Assembly: GCF_014192225.1 (NCBI RefSeq)
Contig: NZ_JACHXS010000002.1
Location: 496,001 to 560,000, forward strand
From: Pseudoduganella umbonata
GTDB lineage: Bacteria > Pseudomonadota > Gammaproteobacteria > Burkholderiales > Burkholderiaceae_D
Direction: 5' to 3'
Length of the DNA stretch: 64,000 nucleotides
Part shown: positions 8,447 to 17,569 of the stretch, one piece after another
How the letters are laid out: every line of letters begins with the position of its first letter
Numbering within the stretch: the stretch's first letter is position 1
Program-made: the position numbers and the translations under genes
The notes under the pieces: model-generated
Database searches by the model: none
What the model was told of the DNA's origin: nothing
Seen by the model: the letters and a program-made list of their open reading frames with translations, nothing else

Positions 8447-8785
8447 ATGAAGAAAACCCTGCTCGCCGTGGCCTGCTGCATCGCCTCCGCCACCGCCTTC
8501 GCCGCCAACATCAACAACGGCAAGGCGCTGGCCGACAAGTACGCCTGCGCCACCTGCCACGGCAAGGACTACAACTCGCCGATCGACCCGAGCTATCCGA
8601 AGCTGGCCGGCCAGCACAAGGATTACCTGGCGCACGCGCTGGTCGCCTACAAGCGCGGCGACGGCCCGAACGGCCGCAACAACCCGATCATGGGCGGGCT
8701 GGTGAAGCCGCTGTCGAACAAGGATATCGAGGACCTGGCTGCGTATCTGCACAGCCTGCCGGGGTCGATGGTCGTCAAGCGGTAG
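8447..8785 (+). CDS. Periplasmic c-type cytochrome (112 aa)
   Basis: Second single-haem cytochrome c of the pair. The signal peptide is KKTLLAVACCIASATAFA, the haem site CATCH (KYACATCHGKDY) at about residue 36, and the probable Met ligand in NNPIMGGLVKPLSNKDIEDL. The protein ends soon after with LAAYLHSLPG. The start was set at the second ATG (8447), because GAGGAAG lies at the right distance upstream; an ATG at 8432 overlapping the previous stop would add five residues. It is probably co-transcribed with the upstream cytochrome. A cluster of dispersed palindromic repeats starts 7 bp after the stop. Confidence 0.92.
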   Translation: MKKTLLAVACCIASATAFAANINNGKALADKYACATCHGKDYNSPIDPSYPKLAGQHKDYLAHALVAYKRGDGPNGRNNPIMGGLVKPLSNKDIEDLAAYLHSLPGSMVVKR

Positions 8786-8791
8786 TTTTCA

Positions 8792-8970
8792 GGAAAACCG
8801 GTGTCCGACGCCAATGCCGTTCAGATAAGCGAAATTCGACATTTGCCGACGGCGCTTGCGTTACTGGTGTCGGACACCTCCAGGTGTCCGACACCGGTTT
8901 TCGGCGCCGTTTTTCGCAATATCCGAGCAAAAACCGGTGTCCGACACCAGGAAGCCGGTGTCCGACACCA
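8792..8970. repeat. Cluster of five GGTGTCCGACACC palindromes
   Basis: Cores at 8800-8812 (one mismatch), 8866-8878 (inverted), 8883-8895, 8936-8948 and 8957-8969, several preceded by AAAACC. The pair at 8866-8895 forms an inverted arrangement. The cluster occupies the 3' flank of the cytochrome pair and part of the gap before the convergent DUF1841 gene. No protein gene was seen in 8786-9037. Confidence 0.85.
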
Positions 8971-9037
8971 GAGCGCAACCGCTATCGATTGCACCGGACA
9001 CTGCTAACTGAACGGTATCAGGGCCTGTCCCTGTTTT

Positions 9038-9469
9038 TTATTGCTGCGCGCGCCGCTTGACGGCGTCGATGTACGCTTCGCCGTCCGGCGGCAGCCCGCT
9101 GCGCTGCGACTTCCAGATCATCTCCCCCAGGCATTCCATGATTTCGTGCTGCGCCTCGTGCGTGGAGTCGAGCTTTTTCGACAACGCTTCGTAGGCGGCG
9201 CGGATGCCACGCGGCGAATCGATCGATACCTGTTCGGAAATCGACAAATGCATCGACAGGTGCAGGAAGGGATTGGCCTGGCCGCCTTCCACCGAATAAT
9301 CGCGCGCCAGCGCCGCGTCCACGTCGGCCAGCGCGTCATCGTATTCGGGATGCAGGCGCACCCAGTCCAGCGCCATCGCTTCGAGCGGGGTCAGGATTTC
9401 ATGGGCGCGGTCCTTGCGGGACACTTCGCAGAAGAAGCGGCGGACGTCGTTGGAAGAGGGGGTGAACAT
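9038..9469 (-). CDS. DUF1841-family protein
   Basis: A 143-residue cytoplasmic protein of the DUF1841 family, common in beta- and gammaproteobacteria and without known function. The start MFTPSSNDVRRFFCEV is the family's normal N-terminus, and the conserved blocks LTPLEAMALDWVRLHPEYD, NPFLHLSMHLSISEQVSIDSP (shown in part) and EIMECLGEMIW are present. An open frame extends 61 codons further upstream but consists of the translation of a dispersed repeat and was excluded. Convergent with the cytochrome genes. No operon partner is evident. Confidence 0.85.
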   Translation of the reverse strand: MFTPSSNDVRRFFCEVSRKDRAHEILTPLEAMALDWVRLHPEYDDALADVDAALARDYSVEGGQANPFLHLSMHLSISEQVSIDSPRGIRAAYEALSKKLDSTHEAQHEIMECLGEMIWKSQRSGLPPDGEAYIDAVKRRAQQ

Positions 9470-9600
9470 GGCTGGCGGAGGGCGTGCATTGTGCAGGGAG
9501 GCGCACATTGTACAAAGAAACGCCGGCGCATGCCGTGGACGGGCAAGAACGACGCGGAACGCGATGCGGGGAAAAATCCCTGCCGGACACCGGTGCGAGG

Positions 9601-9650
9601 AAAACCGGTGTCCGACACCCTGCCGAAGGCAGGATGTCCGACACCAGTGC
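9601..9650. repeat. Pair of GGTGTCCGACACC-type repeats around a small hairpin
   Basis: Cores at 9607-9619 and 9633-9645 (last shown as GATGTCCGACACC) flank the hairpin CTGCCGAAGGCAG (9620-9632). It lies between the DUF1841 start and the rppH 3' end. Members of the same family occur in seven other places in the window. Confidence 0.8.
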
Positions 9651-9688
9651 ATCCGGCGGCGCGAAACGCCGGCAAACGCCGGCGAACG

Positions 9689-10318
9689 TCAGCGCTTGGC
9701 GGAACCGGCCAGCGCCGCGCCGTCGCAGCCGACCAGTTCCTGCGGTGGCGCCGCAACGTTCTGATGCTGCGGCCGCTGCCCTTGCTGGCCGCGGCCGTGC
9801 GGCTGGCGCAGGTAGCGCGATGAATGACGGCGTTCGCCGTGCGCGGGCCAGGTCAGGAAGCGCGACAGCTCCTGCAGCGCGCGCTGGTACACCTCGCGCT
9901 TGAATTCGATGACCACGTCCAACGGCACCCAGTATTCGTGCCAGCGCCAGGCGTCGAACTCGGGATGATCCGTCAGGCGCAGGTTCACTTCATTGTCGCG
10001 CGCGCACATGCGCAGCAAGAACCAGATCTGCTTCTGGCCACGGTAATGGCCGCGGATCTCGCGCTTGATGAAATGGTCCGGCACCTCGTAGCGCAGCCAG
10101 TCGCGCGTGCGGCCCACGATTTTCACGTGTTCCGGCTTCAGGCCGATTTCTTCCTGCAACTCCCGGTACATGGCCTGTTCGGGTGTTTCGCCGTACTTGA
10201 TTCCTCCTTGCGGAAATTGCCATGAGTGCTCGCGCACCCGCTTGCCCCACCACACCTCGTTATGCGAGTTGAGCAGGATGATGCCGACGTTGGGGCGGAA
10301 CCCTTCCCGATCGAGCAT
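9689..10318 (-). CDS. rppH: RppH, RNA 5'-pyrophosphohydrolase (Nudix)
   Basis: Removes pyrophosphate from the 5' end of mRNAs to trigger RNase E decay. The N-terminal [17 protein letters not shown] is the family signature. The Nudix box [20 protein letters not shown], continuing into IGL, is complete with its catalytic Glu residues. The catalytic domain ends near residue 160 ([11 protein letters not shown]). The last 45 residues are a Gln/Arg/His-rich tail with no conserved look, longer than in E. coli. The start was chosen at MLDREGF, since upstream in-frame residues are not conserved. It is divergent from proS, which shares the 231-bp upstream gap. Confidence 0.95.
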   Translation of the reverse strand: MLDREGFRPNVGIILLNSHNEVWWGKRVREHSWQFPQGGIKYGETPEQAMYRELQEEIGLKPEHVKIVGRTRDWLRYEVPDHFIKREIRGHYRGQKQIWFLLRMCARDNEVNLRLTDHPEFDAWRWHEYWVPLDVVIEFKREVYQRALQELSRFLTWPAHGERRHSSRYLRQPHGRGQQGQRPQHQNVAAPPQELVGCDGAALAGSAKR

Positions 10319-10549
10319 AGTGCACCTCAAACTTTCTGCGTGCCGATGCAACCCTCTTTACATCTATCTCTTACATTTTTGCCCACAAGTCCGCCTGCCT
10401 TCACTGCCTCCCTGGTACGGAGACGGGCGGCAAGCCCGCTGTTGAACGCCGCAGTTGACCAGATTGTATAAATGATGGATGCATCAGCCAGCTAATCCTT
10501 TAAAATTAGGTTGATTATAACCCTCTCTTTTTGAAAAGAATTCACAGAT
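10319..10549. promoter_or_regulatory. Divergent promoter region rppH/proS
   Basis: This 231-bp gap is clearly A+T-richer than its surroundings, especially 10470-10545 (TTGTATAAATGATGG, TTTAAAATTAGG, TTGATTATAACC), which fits promoters for proS and, on the other strand, rppH. No exact -35/-10 pair could be chosen with confidence. Confidence 0.45.
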
Positions 10550-12286
10550 ATGCGTGCGTCACGGTTTTTTATTTCCACACTTAAAGAGGCTCCTTCGGAC
10601 GCCGAAATCGTCAGCCACAAACTGATGATGCGGGCCGGCATGATCAAGCGCCTGGGCTCGGGCATCTACACGTACATGCCGATGGGCCTGAAGGTGATCC
10701 GCAAGGTCGAAGCGATCGTGCGCGAGGAGATGAACCGCGCCGGCGCCATCGAGCTGCTGATGCCGCTGGTCCAGCCGGCCGAGCTGTGGCAGGAAACGGG
10801 CCGCTGGGACAAGATGGGGCCGGAACTGATGCGCGTAAAGGACCGGCATGGCCGCGAGTTCGCGATCCAGCCGACCTCCGAGGAAGTGATCACCGATGTC
10901 GTGCGTAGCGAGATCAAGTCGTACCGCCAGCTGCCTTTGAATTTTTACCACATCCAGACCAAGTTCCGCGACGAGCGCCGTCCCCGTTTCGGCCTGATGC
11001 GCGGCCGTGAATTCACGATGAAGGATGCGTACTCGTTCGACCGCGACCTGGAAGGCATGCAAAAGTCCTATCAGGTGATGTTCGATGCGTACACCAAGAT
11101 CTTCACGCGCTTCGGCCTGAAGTTCCGCGCCGTGGCGGCCGACAACGGCGCCATCGGCGGCACCGGTTCGCACGAGTTCCACGTGATCGCCAGCACCGGC
11201 GAAGATGCGCTGGTGTATTGCCCCACCTCCGACTACGCGGCCAATATGGAAGCGGCCGAGGCGGTGGCGTCGGGCACGCGCGCCGCGCCGTCCGCCGAAC
11301 TGGTCAAGACTGCCACGCCGAAGGCCGCCAAGTGCGAGGACGTCGCGAAACTGCTGGGGATCGACCTGTCGAAGACGGTGAAGACGATCGCGCTGACGGC
11401 CGAGACGGAGAAGGACGGCAAACTGGATAAACAGTATTTCATGCTGCTGCTGCGCGGCGACCATGAACTGAACGAGATCAAGGCCGCGAAGGTACCGGGC
11501 CTGCAGGGCGCTTACCGCTTCTCGACCGAACAGGAAATCCTCGAAGTGTACGGCTGCAAGCCGGGCTACCTGGGGCCGATCGGCACGAAGGCGCCGGTTA
11601 CCATCGTGGCCGACCGCACCGTGGCCAACATGGCCGACTTCGTCACCGGCGCCAACGAGGAAGACTTCCACTTCACCGGCGCCAACTGGGGCCGCGACGT
11701 GGCCGAGCCGCACGTGACGGCCGACCTGCGCAACGTGGTCGAAGGCGATCCTTCGCCGGACGGCAAGGGCGTACTGGCGATCGAGCGCGGCATCGAGGTG
11801 GGCCACGTGTTCCAGCTGGGGACCGCGTACTCGGCCGCAATGAACGCCACCTACCTGGACGAGAACGGCAAGCCGGCGCCGCTGCAGATGGGCTGCTACG
11901 GTATCGGTGTCACGCGTATCCTGGGTGCGGCGATCGAGCAGAACTTCGACGACAAGGGCATCATCTGGCCGACCTCGATCGCGCCGTTCGAGCTGGTGCT
12001 GTGCCCGATGGGTTACGACCGCAGCGAGCTGGTGAAGGAAGAGACCGACAAGCTGTACGCGGCGGCGCTGGCGGCCGGCATCGACGTGATCGTCGACGAC
12101 CGCGGCCTGCGCCCGGGCGCGATGTTCGCCGACTGGGAACTGATCGGCGTGCCGCACCGCGTGGTGATCGGCGACCGTGGCCTGAAGGACGGCAACCTGG
12201 AATACCAGGGCCGCCGCGATACCGAAGCGACCAACGTGCCGCTGGCGGACATCGTGGCCTTCATCAAGGCCCGAGTGCAGCAGTAA
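10550..12286 (+). CDS. proS: Prolyl-tRNA synthetase
   Basis: ProRS of the bacterial type, 578 residues, charging tRNA-Pro. Class II motifs are visible: motif 1 around [16 protein letters not shown], motif 2 [20 protein letters not shown], and motif 3 near [14 protein letters not shown]. Between motifs 2 and 3 is the INS cis-editing domain (about residues 225-400), which hydrolyses Ala-tRNA-Pro. The C-terminal anticodon-binding domain begins [14 protein letters not shown]. Length and layout are normal. The stop codon overlaps the ATG of the next gene (TAATG), so the lytic transglycosylase is probably translated by re-initiation. Confidence 0.97.
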   Translation: MRASRFFISTLKEAPSDAEIVSHKLMMRAGMIKRLGSGIYTYMPMGLKVIRKVEAIVREEMNRAGAIELLMPLVQPAELWQETGRWDKMGPELMRVKDRHGREFAIQPTSEEVITDVVRSEIKSYRQLPLNFYHIQTKFRDERRPRFGLMRGREFTMKDAYSFDRDLEGMQKSYQVMFDAYTKIFTRFGLKFRAVAADNGAIGGTGSHEFHVIASTGEDALVYCPTSDYAANMEAAEAVASGTRAAPSAELVKTATPKAAKCEDVAKLLGIDLSKTVKTIALTAETEKDGKLDKQYFMLLLRGDHELNEIKAAKVPGLQGAYRFSTEQEILEVYGCKPGYLGPIGTKAPVTIVADRTVANMADFVTGANEEDFHFTGANWGRDVAEPHVTADLRNVVEGDPSPDGKGVLAIERGIEVGHVFQLGTAYSAAMNATYLDENGKPAPLQMGCYGIGVTRILGAAIEQNFDDKGIIWPTSIAPFELVLCPMGYDRSELVKEETDKLYAAALAAGIDVIVDDRGLRPGAMFADWELIGVPHRVVIGDRGLKDGNLEYQGRRDTEATNVPLADIVAFIKARVQQ

Positions 12287-12921
12287 TGAAGGCGGGCCGG
12301 GAACGGCGCCGCTGGTGGGCGCGCCCCCTGCGCTGGTGGCATACGGTGGCTTTCGCCACCGGTGTGCTGTGCGCGCCGTTCGGCTTTGCCGGCAACCAGA
12401 AGGAAGAAGCGCTGGCCGACTCGGTGCGGCTGGCGCTGTCCAATGCTATCCTCGACGCCCGCGCGCCGAAGCCGGCGTTCACCAACCCGGCCGACCAGGC
12501 CCGCTACGACGCGTGGCTGGCCGACATGTCGGGCCGGCTGAAGCGCAAGCTGCCCGACGAACTGCACCGCCGCGAATTCCTGGAAACCGTGTGGTACGAG
12601 GCGCGCCGCGCCGGCCTCGAGCCGTCGCTCGTGCTGGGCCTGATCCAGGTGGAGTCGGCGTACCGCAAGTACGCCATCTCGATCGTGGGCGCGCGCGGCT
12701 ACATGCAGGTGATGCCGTTCTGGACCAACGTGATCGGCGACAGCGACCGCCGCAAGCTGTTCAACATGCAGACCAACCTGCGCTACGGCTGCGCGATCCT
12801 GCGCATGTACCTGGACATGGAGCGCGGCGACCTGTATCTCGCGCTGGGCCGCTACAACGGCAGCCGCGGCAAGCCGGCCTATCCGAATGCGGTACTCAAA
12901 GCCTGGAATAACTGGAGGTAG
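12286..12921 (+). CDS. Lytic transglycosylase, SLT family
   Basis: A 211-residue periplasmic peptidoglycan-cleaving enzyme of the Slt type. The N-terminus is basic and Trp-rich and then hydrophobic (WHTVAFATGVLCAPFGFA), acting as signal or anchor. The catalytic domain (about 95-205) has LVLGLIQVESAYRKYAIS, with the catalytic Glu in QVES, GARGYMQVMPFW, and ALGRYNGSRGKPAYPNAV. The ATG overlaps the proS stop by one base. In many betaproteobacteria a transglycosylase follows proS, so the order supports the call. A cluster of dispersed repeats follows after the stop. Confidence 0.92.
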   Translation: MKAGRERRRWWARPLRWWHTVAFATGVLCAPFGFAGNQKEEALADSVRLALSNAILDARAPKPAFTNPADQARYDAWLADMSGRLKRKLPDELHRREFLETVWYEARRAGLEPSLVLGLIQVESAYRKYAISIVGARGYMQVMPFWTNVIGDSDRRKLFNMQTNLRYGCAILRMYLDMERGDLYLALGRYNGSRGKPAYPNAVLKAWNNWR

Positions 12922-12967
12922 CAGAGCCGGTCACAACAGGTCAAACCGGTGGCGAAGCCGGGGTTTC

Positions 12968-13081
12968 AAAACCGGTGACAGACACCATTTTTTTGCAACG
13001 AAAATAGGTGTCTGTCACCGGTTTTTTTGCAACGAATGTTCCAGAAAAATAGGTGTCTGTCACCGGTTTTGTCACCGGTTT
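12968..13081. repeat. GGTGACAGACACC inverted repeat plus extra copies
   Basis: Perfect 19-bp arms AAAACCGGTGACAGACACC (12968-12986) and its complement (13007-13025) enclose a 20-base spacer. A second right arm follows at 13052-13068 and a partial one at 13071-13081. The transcript of the lytic transglycosylase gene would fold here into a long hairpin followed by a U-rich stretch, so a role as terminator or 3'-end stabiliser is plausible. Confidence 0.85.
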
Positions 13082-13096
13082 TGCCGCGGGTTCGCC

Positions 13097-13131
13097 ATAA
13101 AAAATCCCCGGTCGCATGACACGCCGGGGAT
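13097..13131 (-). terminator. Rho-independent terminator of the SWIB gene
   Basis: Read on the minus strand: stem ATCCCCGG/CCGGGGAT (13131-13124 with 13111-13104) and a 12-base loop, followed by a run of T (13104-13098). It lies 32 bp past the SWIB stop. Confidence 0.8.
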
Positions 13132-13162
13132 GGTGTTCGGTACCGGTCTGGCCGGTGCATGG

Positions 13163-13546
13163 TCAGCTCAGGTGATCGGAAATCAGCTTCGTCATTTCGA
13201 ACATGGACACCTGGGCCTTGCCGCCGAAGACAGCTTTCAGCTTGTCGTCCGCGTTGATCATGCGGCGGTTGGCGGCGTCCTGCAGGTTGTGCTTCTTGAT
13301 GTATTCCCAGACTTTCTTCGTGACTTCCGTGCGCGGCAGCGGGGAGGCGCCTACTACCGGGGACAGCTCTGCGGACGGAGTCATCTCTTTCATGAATGCT
13401 GCGTTGGGCTTGCGTGCTGCGGGTTCTGCCTTTTTTGCTGCCGGCTTGGCTGCAGCTTTCGCTGGAGCGGCGGCCTTCTTTGCCGGAGCCGCTTTGGTTG
13501 CGGCTTTCTTGGCAGGTGCTGCCGTGGATTTCTTGGCTGTTGCCAT
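13163..13546 (-). CDS. SWIB/MDM2-domain protein with histone-like tail
   Basis: A 127-residue protein. Residues 1-48 are a Lys/Ala/Pro tail (AAPAKKAATKAAPAKKAAAP) like histone H1 or AlgP. Residues about 65-127 form a SWIB domain (LPRTEVTKKVWEYIKKHNLQ, then MINADDKLKAVFG and MFEMTKLISDHL). Such proteins are found in Chlamydia and many betaproteobacteria and are thought to bind DNA or chromatin-like complexes; the function is not established. A very strong ribosome site (AAGGAGG) precedes the ATG. The gene has its own terminator, so it is monocistronic. It shares its tail style with the large histone-like protein at 38696. Confidence 0.92.
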   Translation of the reverse strand: MATAKKSTAAPAKKAATKAAPAKKAAAPAKAAAKPAAKKAEPAARKPNAAFMKEMTPSAELSPVVGASPLPRTEVTKKVWEYIKKHNLQDAANRRMINADDKLKAVFGGKAQVSMFEMTKLISDHLS

Positions 13547-13865
13547 ATTCGAGCCTCCTTAACAAACACATGGAAATTTGCGCACTACAATCGCACGGCT
13601 AATATTGGTGGGCTTTTTACAAGGATGCAAGCGTTTTTCGTCTTATTTGTGGGAAACGGCACGTAAGGAAAGGTTAATAATGGCAAAAACCGCCGCTGGG
13701 CTTGCGCGCAGGGCGGTTTCGAGGGAAAAGCGCCTGTGGGATCAGGCTTTGCGAACGCAGAATACAGTCGTTGTGGACTGCGCTGCAACGTGGTCAGGGC
13801 AAGGCGCGGCGACGCAGACAGTACTCAGGTACGGCAAGTCGCCGCGCCGCCGCCATGGCCGCGTT
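13547..13865. other. Intergenic region SWIB/ffh
   Basis: It holds the upstream region of the SWIB gene (13547-13680), the ffh terminator, and at 13821-13835 the 15-mer GTACTCAGGTACGGC, whose exact complement recurs at 59714-59728. No gene seen. Confidence 0.5.
13685..13719 (-). terminator. Rho-independent terminator of ffh
   Basis: On the minus strand: AAACCGCC (13719-13712), an 18-base loop, GGCGGTTTTTG (13694-13684). It is a GC stem closing in a T run, about 150 bp past the ffh stop. Confidence 0.65.
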
Positions 13866-15233
13866 TCAGCGCAGGCCGGGCATCATGCCTTTCATGCTGC
13901 GCATCATCTTCATCATGCCGCCGCCCTGCAGCTTTTTCATCATGGTCTGCATCTGCTCGAACTGGTTCAGCATGCGGTTTACTTCCTGCACCTGCACGCC
14001 GGCGCCGGCCGCGATGCGGCGCTTGCGGGCCGCCTTGATCAGGTCCGGCTTGGCGCGTTCGGCCGGGGTCATCGAATCGATGATGCCGACCATGCGGCGC
14101 ACCTGCTTTTCCGCCTGGTCCATGTTGGCGTTGCCGGCGGCCTGCTGGAACTGGGCCGGCAGCTTGTCGACCAGGCCGGCCATGCCGCCCATTTTCTTCA
14201 TCTGGCCCAGCTGCGCCTTGAAATCGTTCATGTCGAACTTGCCGCCCGCCTTGACCTTCGCGGCCAGGTCCGCCGCCGCCTTGGCATCGACGCCCTTGCG
14301 TGCTTCTTCCACCAGCGCCAGGATGTCGCCCATGCCGAGGATACGGTTGGCCATCCGCGCCGGATCGAATGCTTCCAGCCCGTCGAGCTTTTCCGACACG
14401 CCGGCGAACTTGATCGGCTTGCCGGTGATGTGGCGCACGGACAGCGCCGCGCCGCCGCGCGAGTCACCGTCGAGCTTGGTCAGCACGATGCCGGTCAGCG
14501 GCAGCGCGTCGTTGAAGGCCTTCGCGGTATTGATCGCATCCTGGCCCAGCATCGCATCGACGACGAACAGCGTCTCGATGGGCTTGACCGCGCCGTGCAC
14601 GGCGGCGATTTCCTTCATCATCTCTTCGTCGATGCCGAGGCGGCCGGCCGTGTCGATGATCAGCACGTCGTGGTAATGCTTCTTCGCCCAGTCCAGCGCG
14701 GACAGGGCGATGTCCACCGGCTTGTCCTGCGCCGTCGACGGGAAGAAGTCGGCACCGGCCTGGCCCGTCACCGACTGCAGCTGCGCGATCGCGGCCGGGC
14801 GGTACACGTCGGCCGAGACGGTCAGCACTTTTTTCTTCTTCTGCTCGCGCAGGTACTTGGCCAGCTTGCCGACGGTGGTGGTCTTGCCGACACCCTGCAG
14901 GCCGGCCATCAGGATGATCGCCGGCGGCTGCTGCGCAAAGCTCAGCTGCGCGGCTTCGGGGCCGAGGTCGGCGCCCATCAGCGCGCCCAGCTCGCGCTGC
15001 ACTACGCCCACCAGCGCCTGGCCCGGCGACAGCGAACCCACCACTTCCTCGCCAAGCGCTTTTTCCTTGACCTTGCCGATGAATTCGCGCACCGCGGGCA
15101 GCGCCACGTCCGCTTCGAGCAGCGCAAGGCGCACTTCGCGCAGCATCTCGGCGGTGTTGGTCTCGGTCAGGCGGGCCTCGCCGCGCATGGTCTTGACGAC
15201 CTTGGCAAGGCGTTGAGTCAGATTGTCTAGCAT
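13866..15233 (-). CDS. ffh: Ffh, signal recognition particle protein
   Basis: The SRP54 homologue, 455 residues. It binds 4.5S RNA and the signal peptides of nascent membrane proteins and docks with FtsY. Domains: N (1-85, MLDNLTQRLAKVVKTMRGEA), G with GLQGVGKTTTVGKLAKYL (P-loop near 107), DTAGRLGIDEEMM (G3), TKLDGDSRGGAALS (G4) and GVSEKLDGLEAFDP, and the Met-rich M domain (MKKMGGMAG, then GGGMMKMMRSMKGMMPG at the end). Normal length. It has its own terminator and faces away from the DUF898 gene. Confidence 0.98.
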   Translation of the reverse strand: MLDNLTQRLAKVVKTMRGEARLTETNTAEMLREVRLALLEADVALPAVREFIGKVKEKALGEEVVGSLSPGQALVGVVQRELGALMGADLGPEAAQLSFAQQPPAIILMAGLQGVGKTTTVGKLAKYLREQKKKKVLTVSADVYRPAAIAQLQSVTGQAGADFFPSTAQDKPVDIALSALDWAKKHYHDVLIIDTAGRLGIDEEMMKEIAAVHGAVKPIETLFVVDAMLGQDAINTAKAFNDALPLTGIVLTKLDGDSRGGAALSVRHITGKPIKFAGVSEKLDGLEAFDPARMANRILGMGDILALVEEARKGVDAKAAADLAAKVKAGGKFDMNDFKAQLGQMKKMGGMAGLVDKLPAQFQQAAGNANMDQAEKQVRRMVGIIDSMTPAERAKPDLIKAARKRRIAAGAGVQVQEVNRMLNQFEQMQTMMKKLQGGGMMKMMRSMKGMMPGLR

Positions 15234-15441
15234 GTCGGGTGATCAGGTAAGAGGGGCGGGCAGGTGCCCGTAAACAGTGCCATTTTACATGACTGCGAGA
15301 GCCCCGGTCCGGCGTGGAGAACGGCCGATGCTCTCCAATTGTCACAGCCGTGCACACTTGATGAGAACGTTTGTCATTTCGAATTGACAACAATTCCACG
15401 CCGCTGCATCGTGCTCGTTCACATCAACCATGGGGAGCATC

Positions 15442-16492
15442 ATGAGCAGCATATATAGCGGCGGTGCATTGCAGCAGGAAGAACCTGCGAGCCGGGAAGA
15501 GGGCTTTGTATTTACCGCGACCGGCAGCGAATATTTCCGGATCTGGATCGTCAACCTGCTGCTGACGGTCGTCACGCTGGGCATCTATTCGGCCTGGGCC
15601 AAGGCGGCGCAACCAGTATTTTTATGCGAACACGCGGCTGGCCGGCGGCGGCTTCGAGTACCACGCCACGCCGGGCGCGATCCTGAAGGGCCGCATCGTG
15701 GCCGCCGTGCTGTTCGGCGGCTACAACCTGGCGCTCAAGCTGTCGCTGACCGCCGGCATGGCGATGCTGGCGCTGCTGATGGCCGTGATGCCGTGGCTGA
15801 TCTGGAAGAGCCTGCAGTTCTCGCTATATAACAGCAGCTACCGCGGCATCCGCTTCGGCTTCGACGGCAGCGCCAGGGGCGCCTACTTCCATTACCTGCT
15901 GCTGCCGCTGCTGGGTGTACTGAGCCTGGGCCTGCTGTACCCGTTCGTCCACCAGCGCATCAAGCGCTTCCAGCACACCAACAGCCGCTACGGCAGCGTG
16001 CCGTTCTCGTTCGATGCCTCGGTGGGCGGTTTCTACAAGGTTTACCTGTATGGGTTCGGCTTGCTGATGGCGGGCTCCGTCGTCATGGGATTCCTCCTGA
16101 TGATTGCCATCGCCCTGAAAAAGCTCGAGACGGAGTCGATGGCCTGGGTGCCGGTGGCCATCTATCCCTATGTCCTGGTGGTGATGTTCGTGGCCATGGC
16201 CTCGCTGCAGAACCTGATCTGGAACCACACCTATCTCGGCCAGCATGGCTTCCGCTCGACGATGAAAACCGGGAAGCTGGCGTCGCTGTACATCACCAAC
16301 ACGCTGGCAATCATCTTCACGCTGGGCCTGTTCATTCCCTTCGCCGTCGTGCGCGCGCTGAAGTACCGCCTCGAGTGCACGTCGCTGGTCGTGAACGGCA
16401 GCCTGGACGACATTACCGCCGGCCAGCGTGCTGATGTCGGCGCAATCGGCGAAGGCGCTGCCGACATCGGTGGCTTCGACCTGGCGCTGTGA
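15442..16492 (+). pseudogene. DUF898 (YjgN-like) membrane protein gene with a frameshift
   Basis: DUF898 proteins are multi-helix inner-membrane proteins of unknown function. The N-terminal frame (15442-) reads EYFRIWIVNLLLTVVTLGIY and SAWAK, then loses homology. The rest of the family pattern (YFYANTRLAGGGFEYHATPG, then GRIVAAVLFGGYNLA and on to the end) is in the next frame. The switch lies at 15603-15610 (AAGGCGGCGCAACCAG), consistent with loss of two bases or gain of one, since a normal protein would read AK-x-RRNQYFY. Six or more helices are intact downstream. It is either a young pseudogene or a sequencing error. The start was chosen because GGGGAG precedes the ATG; an ATG at 15430 is also possible. 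Confidence 0.85.
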
Positions 16493-17523
16493 CGATGGAC
16501 CGGGAACTGGGCGGCATCTATTTCGACGGCCGCACGTCGCGCGCGCACCGCGTCACGCTGGCGGTGCGCGATGGGACGGTGCACCTGGCGGGCGACGTGG
16601 AGCGCAGCACGCCATTGGAAGAAATGCGCGTGGCAGAGCGCATCGCCCGGGCGCCGCGCAAGCTGACCTTCCCCGACGAAGCGACGTTCGAAGCGGACGA
16701 CCAGGAAGCGCTCGATGTACTGCTGCGCGCCACCGGCCACCGCGACAGCACGGTGGTGCGGGCGCAGCAAAGCTGGCGCGGCGCGCTGGCGGCGCTGTGC
16801 GTGACCGCCGGGGTACTGGTGCTGGGCTACCTGTTCGTGCTGCCGGCCAGCGCCGACCTGGTGGCGCGCAACCTGCCGGTATCGGTGGAACGGCAGATGG
16901 GGCAGGGCACGCTGGCGCTGCTGGACCGGCACGTGTTCGCGCCCAGCCGCCTGCCCGAAGCGCGGCGCGAAGCACTGGCGGCGCGTTTCGCGCGGCTGGT
17001 GCCGCCCGACACCGTGGGCGCCATGCCGGACGGCCCGGCACCGCAGTGGCAGCTGGTGTTCCGCAAGAGCCGCATCGGCCCGAACGCGTTCGCCCTGCCG
17101 TCCGGCCACATCGTGATGACCGATGAAATGGTCGAACTGCTGGACGACGACGGCGCCGTGATGGCCACGCTGGCGCACGAACTGGGCCACCTGCACGGGC
17201 GCCACCTGACGCGCCGGCTGGTGCAGGGCTCGATCGTTGCCGCCGCCACGCTGGTGCTGTACGGCGATGCCAGCTCGCTGGTGGCCGGCCTGCCCGCGCT
17301 GGCGCTGGACTTGCGCCATTCGCGCGAGGCGGAGGGGGAGGCCGACGATTACGCGGTCGCGCTGCTACAGCGCAACGGCTTGCCGCTGGCGCACCTTGAA
17401 CGGGTGTTCGCGGCGCTGCACGGGCTGGAGAAGGGGATGAAGGTGCCGGCCTACCTGGCCAGCCACCCCGCCACGGCGGAGCGGCTGGCCAAGGTGGCCC
17501 GGCTGCGGCGGCACGGCGAGTAA
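16489..17523 (+). CDS. M48-family zinc metalloprotease
   Basis: A membrane-anchored peptidase, 344 residues from GTG 16489 (overlapping the DUF898 stop as GTGA) or 342 from ATG 16495. The N-terminal soluble part (about 1-85) is followed by one membrane helix (AALCVTAGVLVLGYLFVLPA), then the catalytic domain with zinc motif HELGHLHGRH and the third ligand region in SREAEGEADDYAV. The C-terminal LASHPATAERLAKVARLRRH is typical. DUF898-M48 pairs are widespread and are presumed to act together in envelope quality control, which is inference. The family includes HtpX and BepA. It ends just before a convergent hairpin. Confidence 0.92.
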   Translation: MTMDRELGGIYFDGRTSRAHRVTLAVRDGTVHLAGDVERSTPLEEMRVAERIARAPRKLTFPDEATFEADDQEALDVLLRATGHRDSTVVRAQQSWRGALAALCVTAGVLVLGYLFVLPASADLVARNLPVSVERQMGQGTLALLDRHVFAPSRLPEARREALAARFARLVPPDTVGAMPDGPAPQWQLVFRKSRIGPNAFALPSGHIVMTDEMVELLDDDGAVMATLAHELGHLHGRHLTRRLVQGSIVAAATLVLYGDASSLVAGLPALALDLRHSREAEGEADDYAVALLQRNGLPLAHLERVFAALHGLEKGMKVPAYLASHPATAERLAKVARLRRHGE

Positions 17524-17531
17524 GGTCCGGG

Positions 17532-17552
17532 CCGGGGGTCTCAGGCCCCCGG
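17532..17552. terminator. Candidate shared hairpin between convergent genes
   Basis: CCGGGGG and CCCCCGG, separated by 7 bases, lie in the 46-bp gap between the M48 gene and the lipoprotein gene. There is no T run, so intrinsic termination is uncertain. Confidence 0.35.
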
Positions 17553-17569
17553 GAACCGATGCGCCGCGG

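Noticed and set aside
8792-8970. GGTGTCCGACACC palindromes as repressor operators
   Set aside because: Copies lie mostly downstream of genes, in clusters and several sequence variants, and also inside a coding region, which does not fit an operator.
10559-12157. 532-codon open frame antisense to proS
   Set aside because: It mirrors a certain gene, has His/Arg/Gln/Val-rich composition and no ribosome site.
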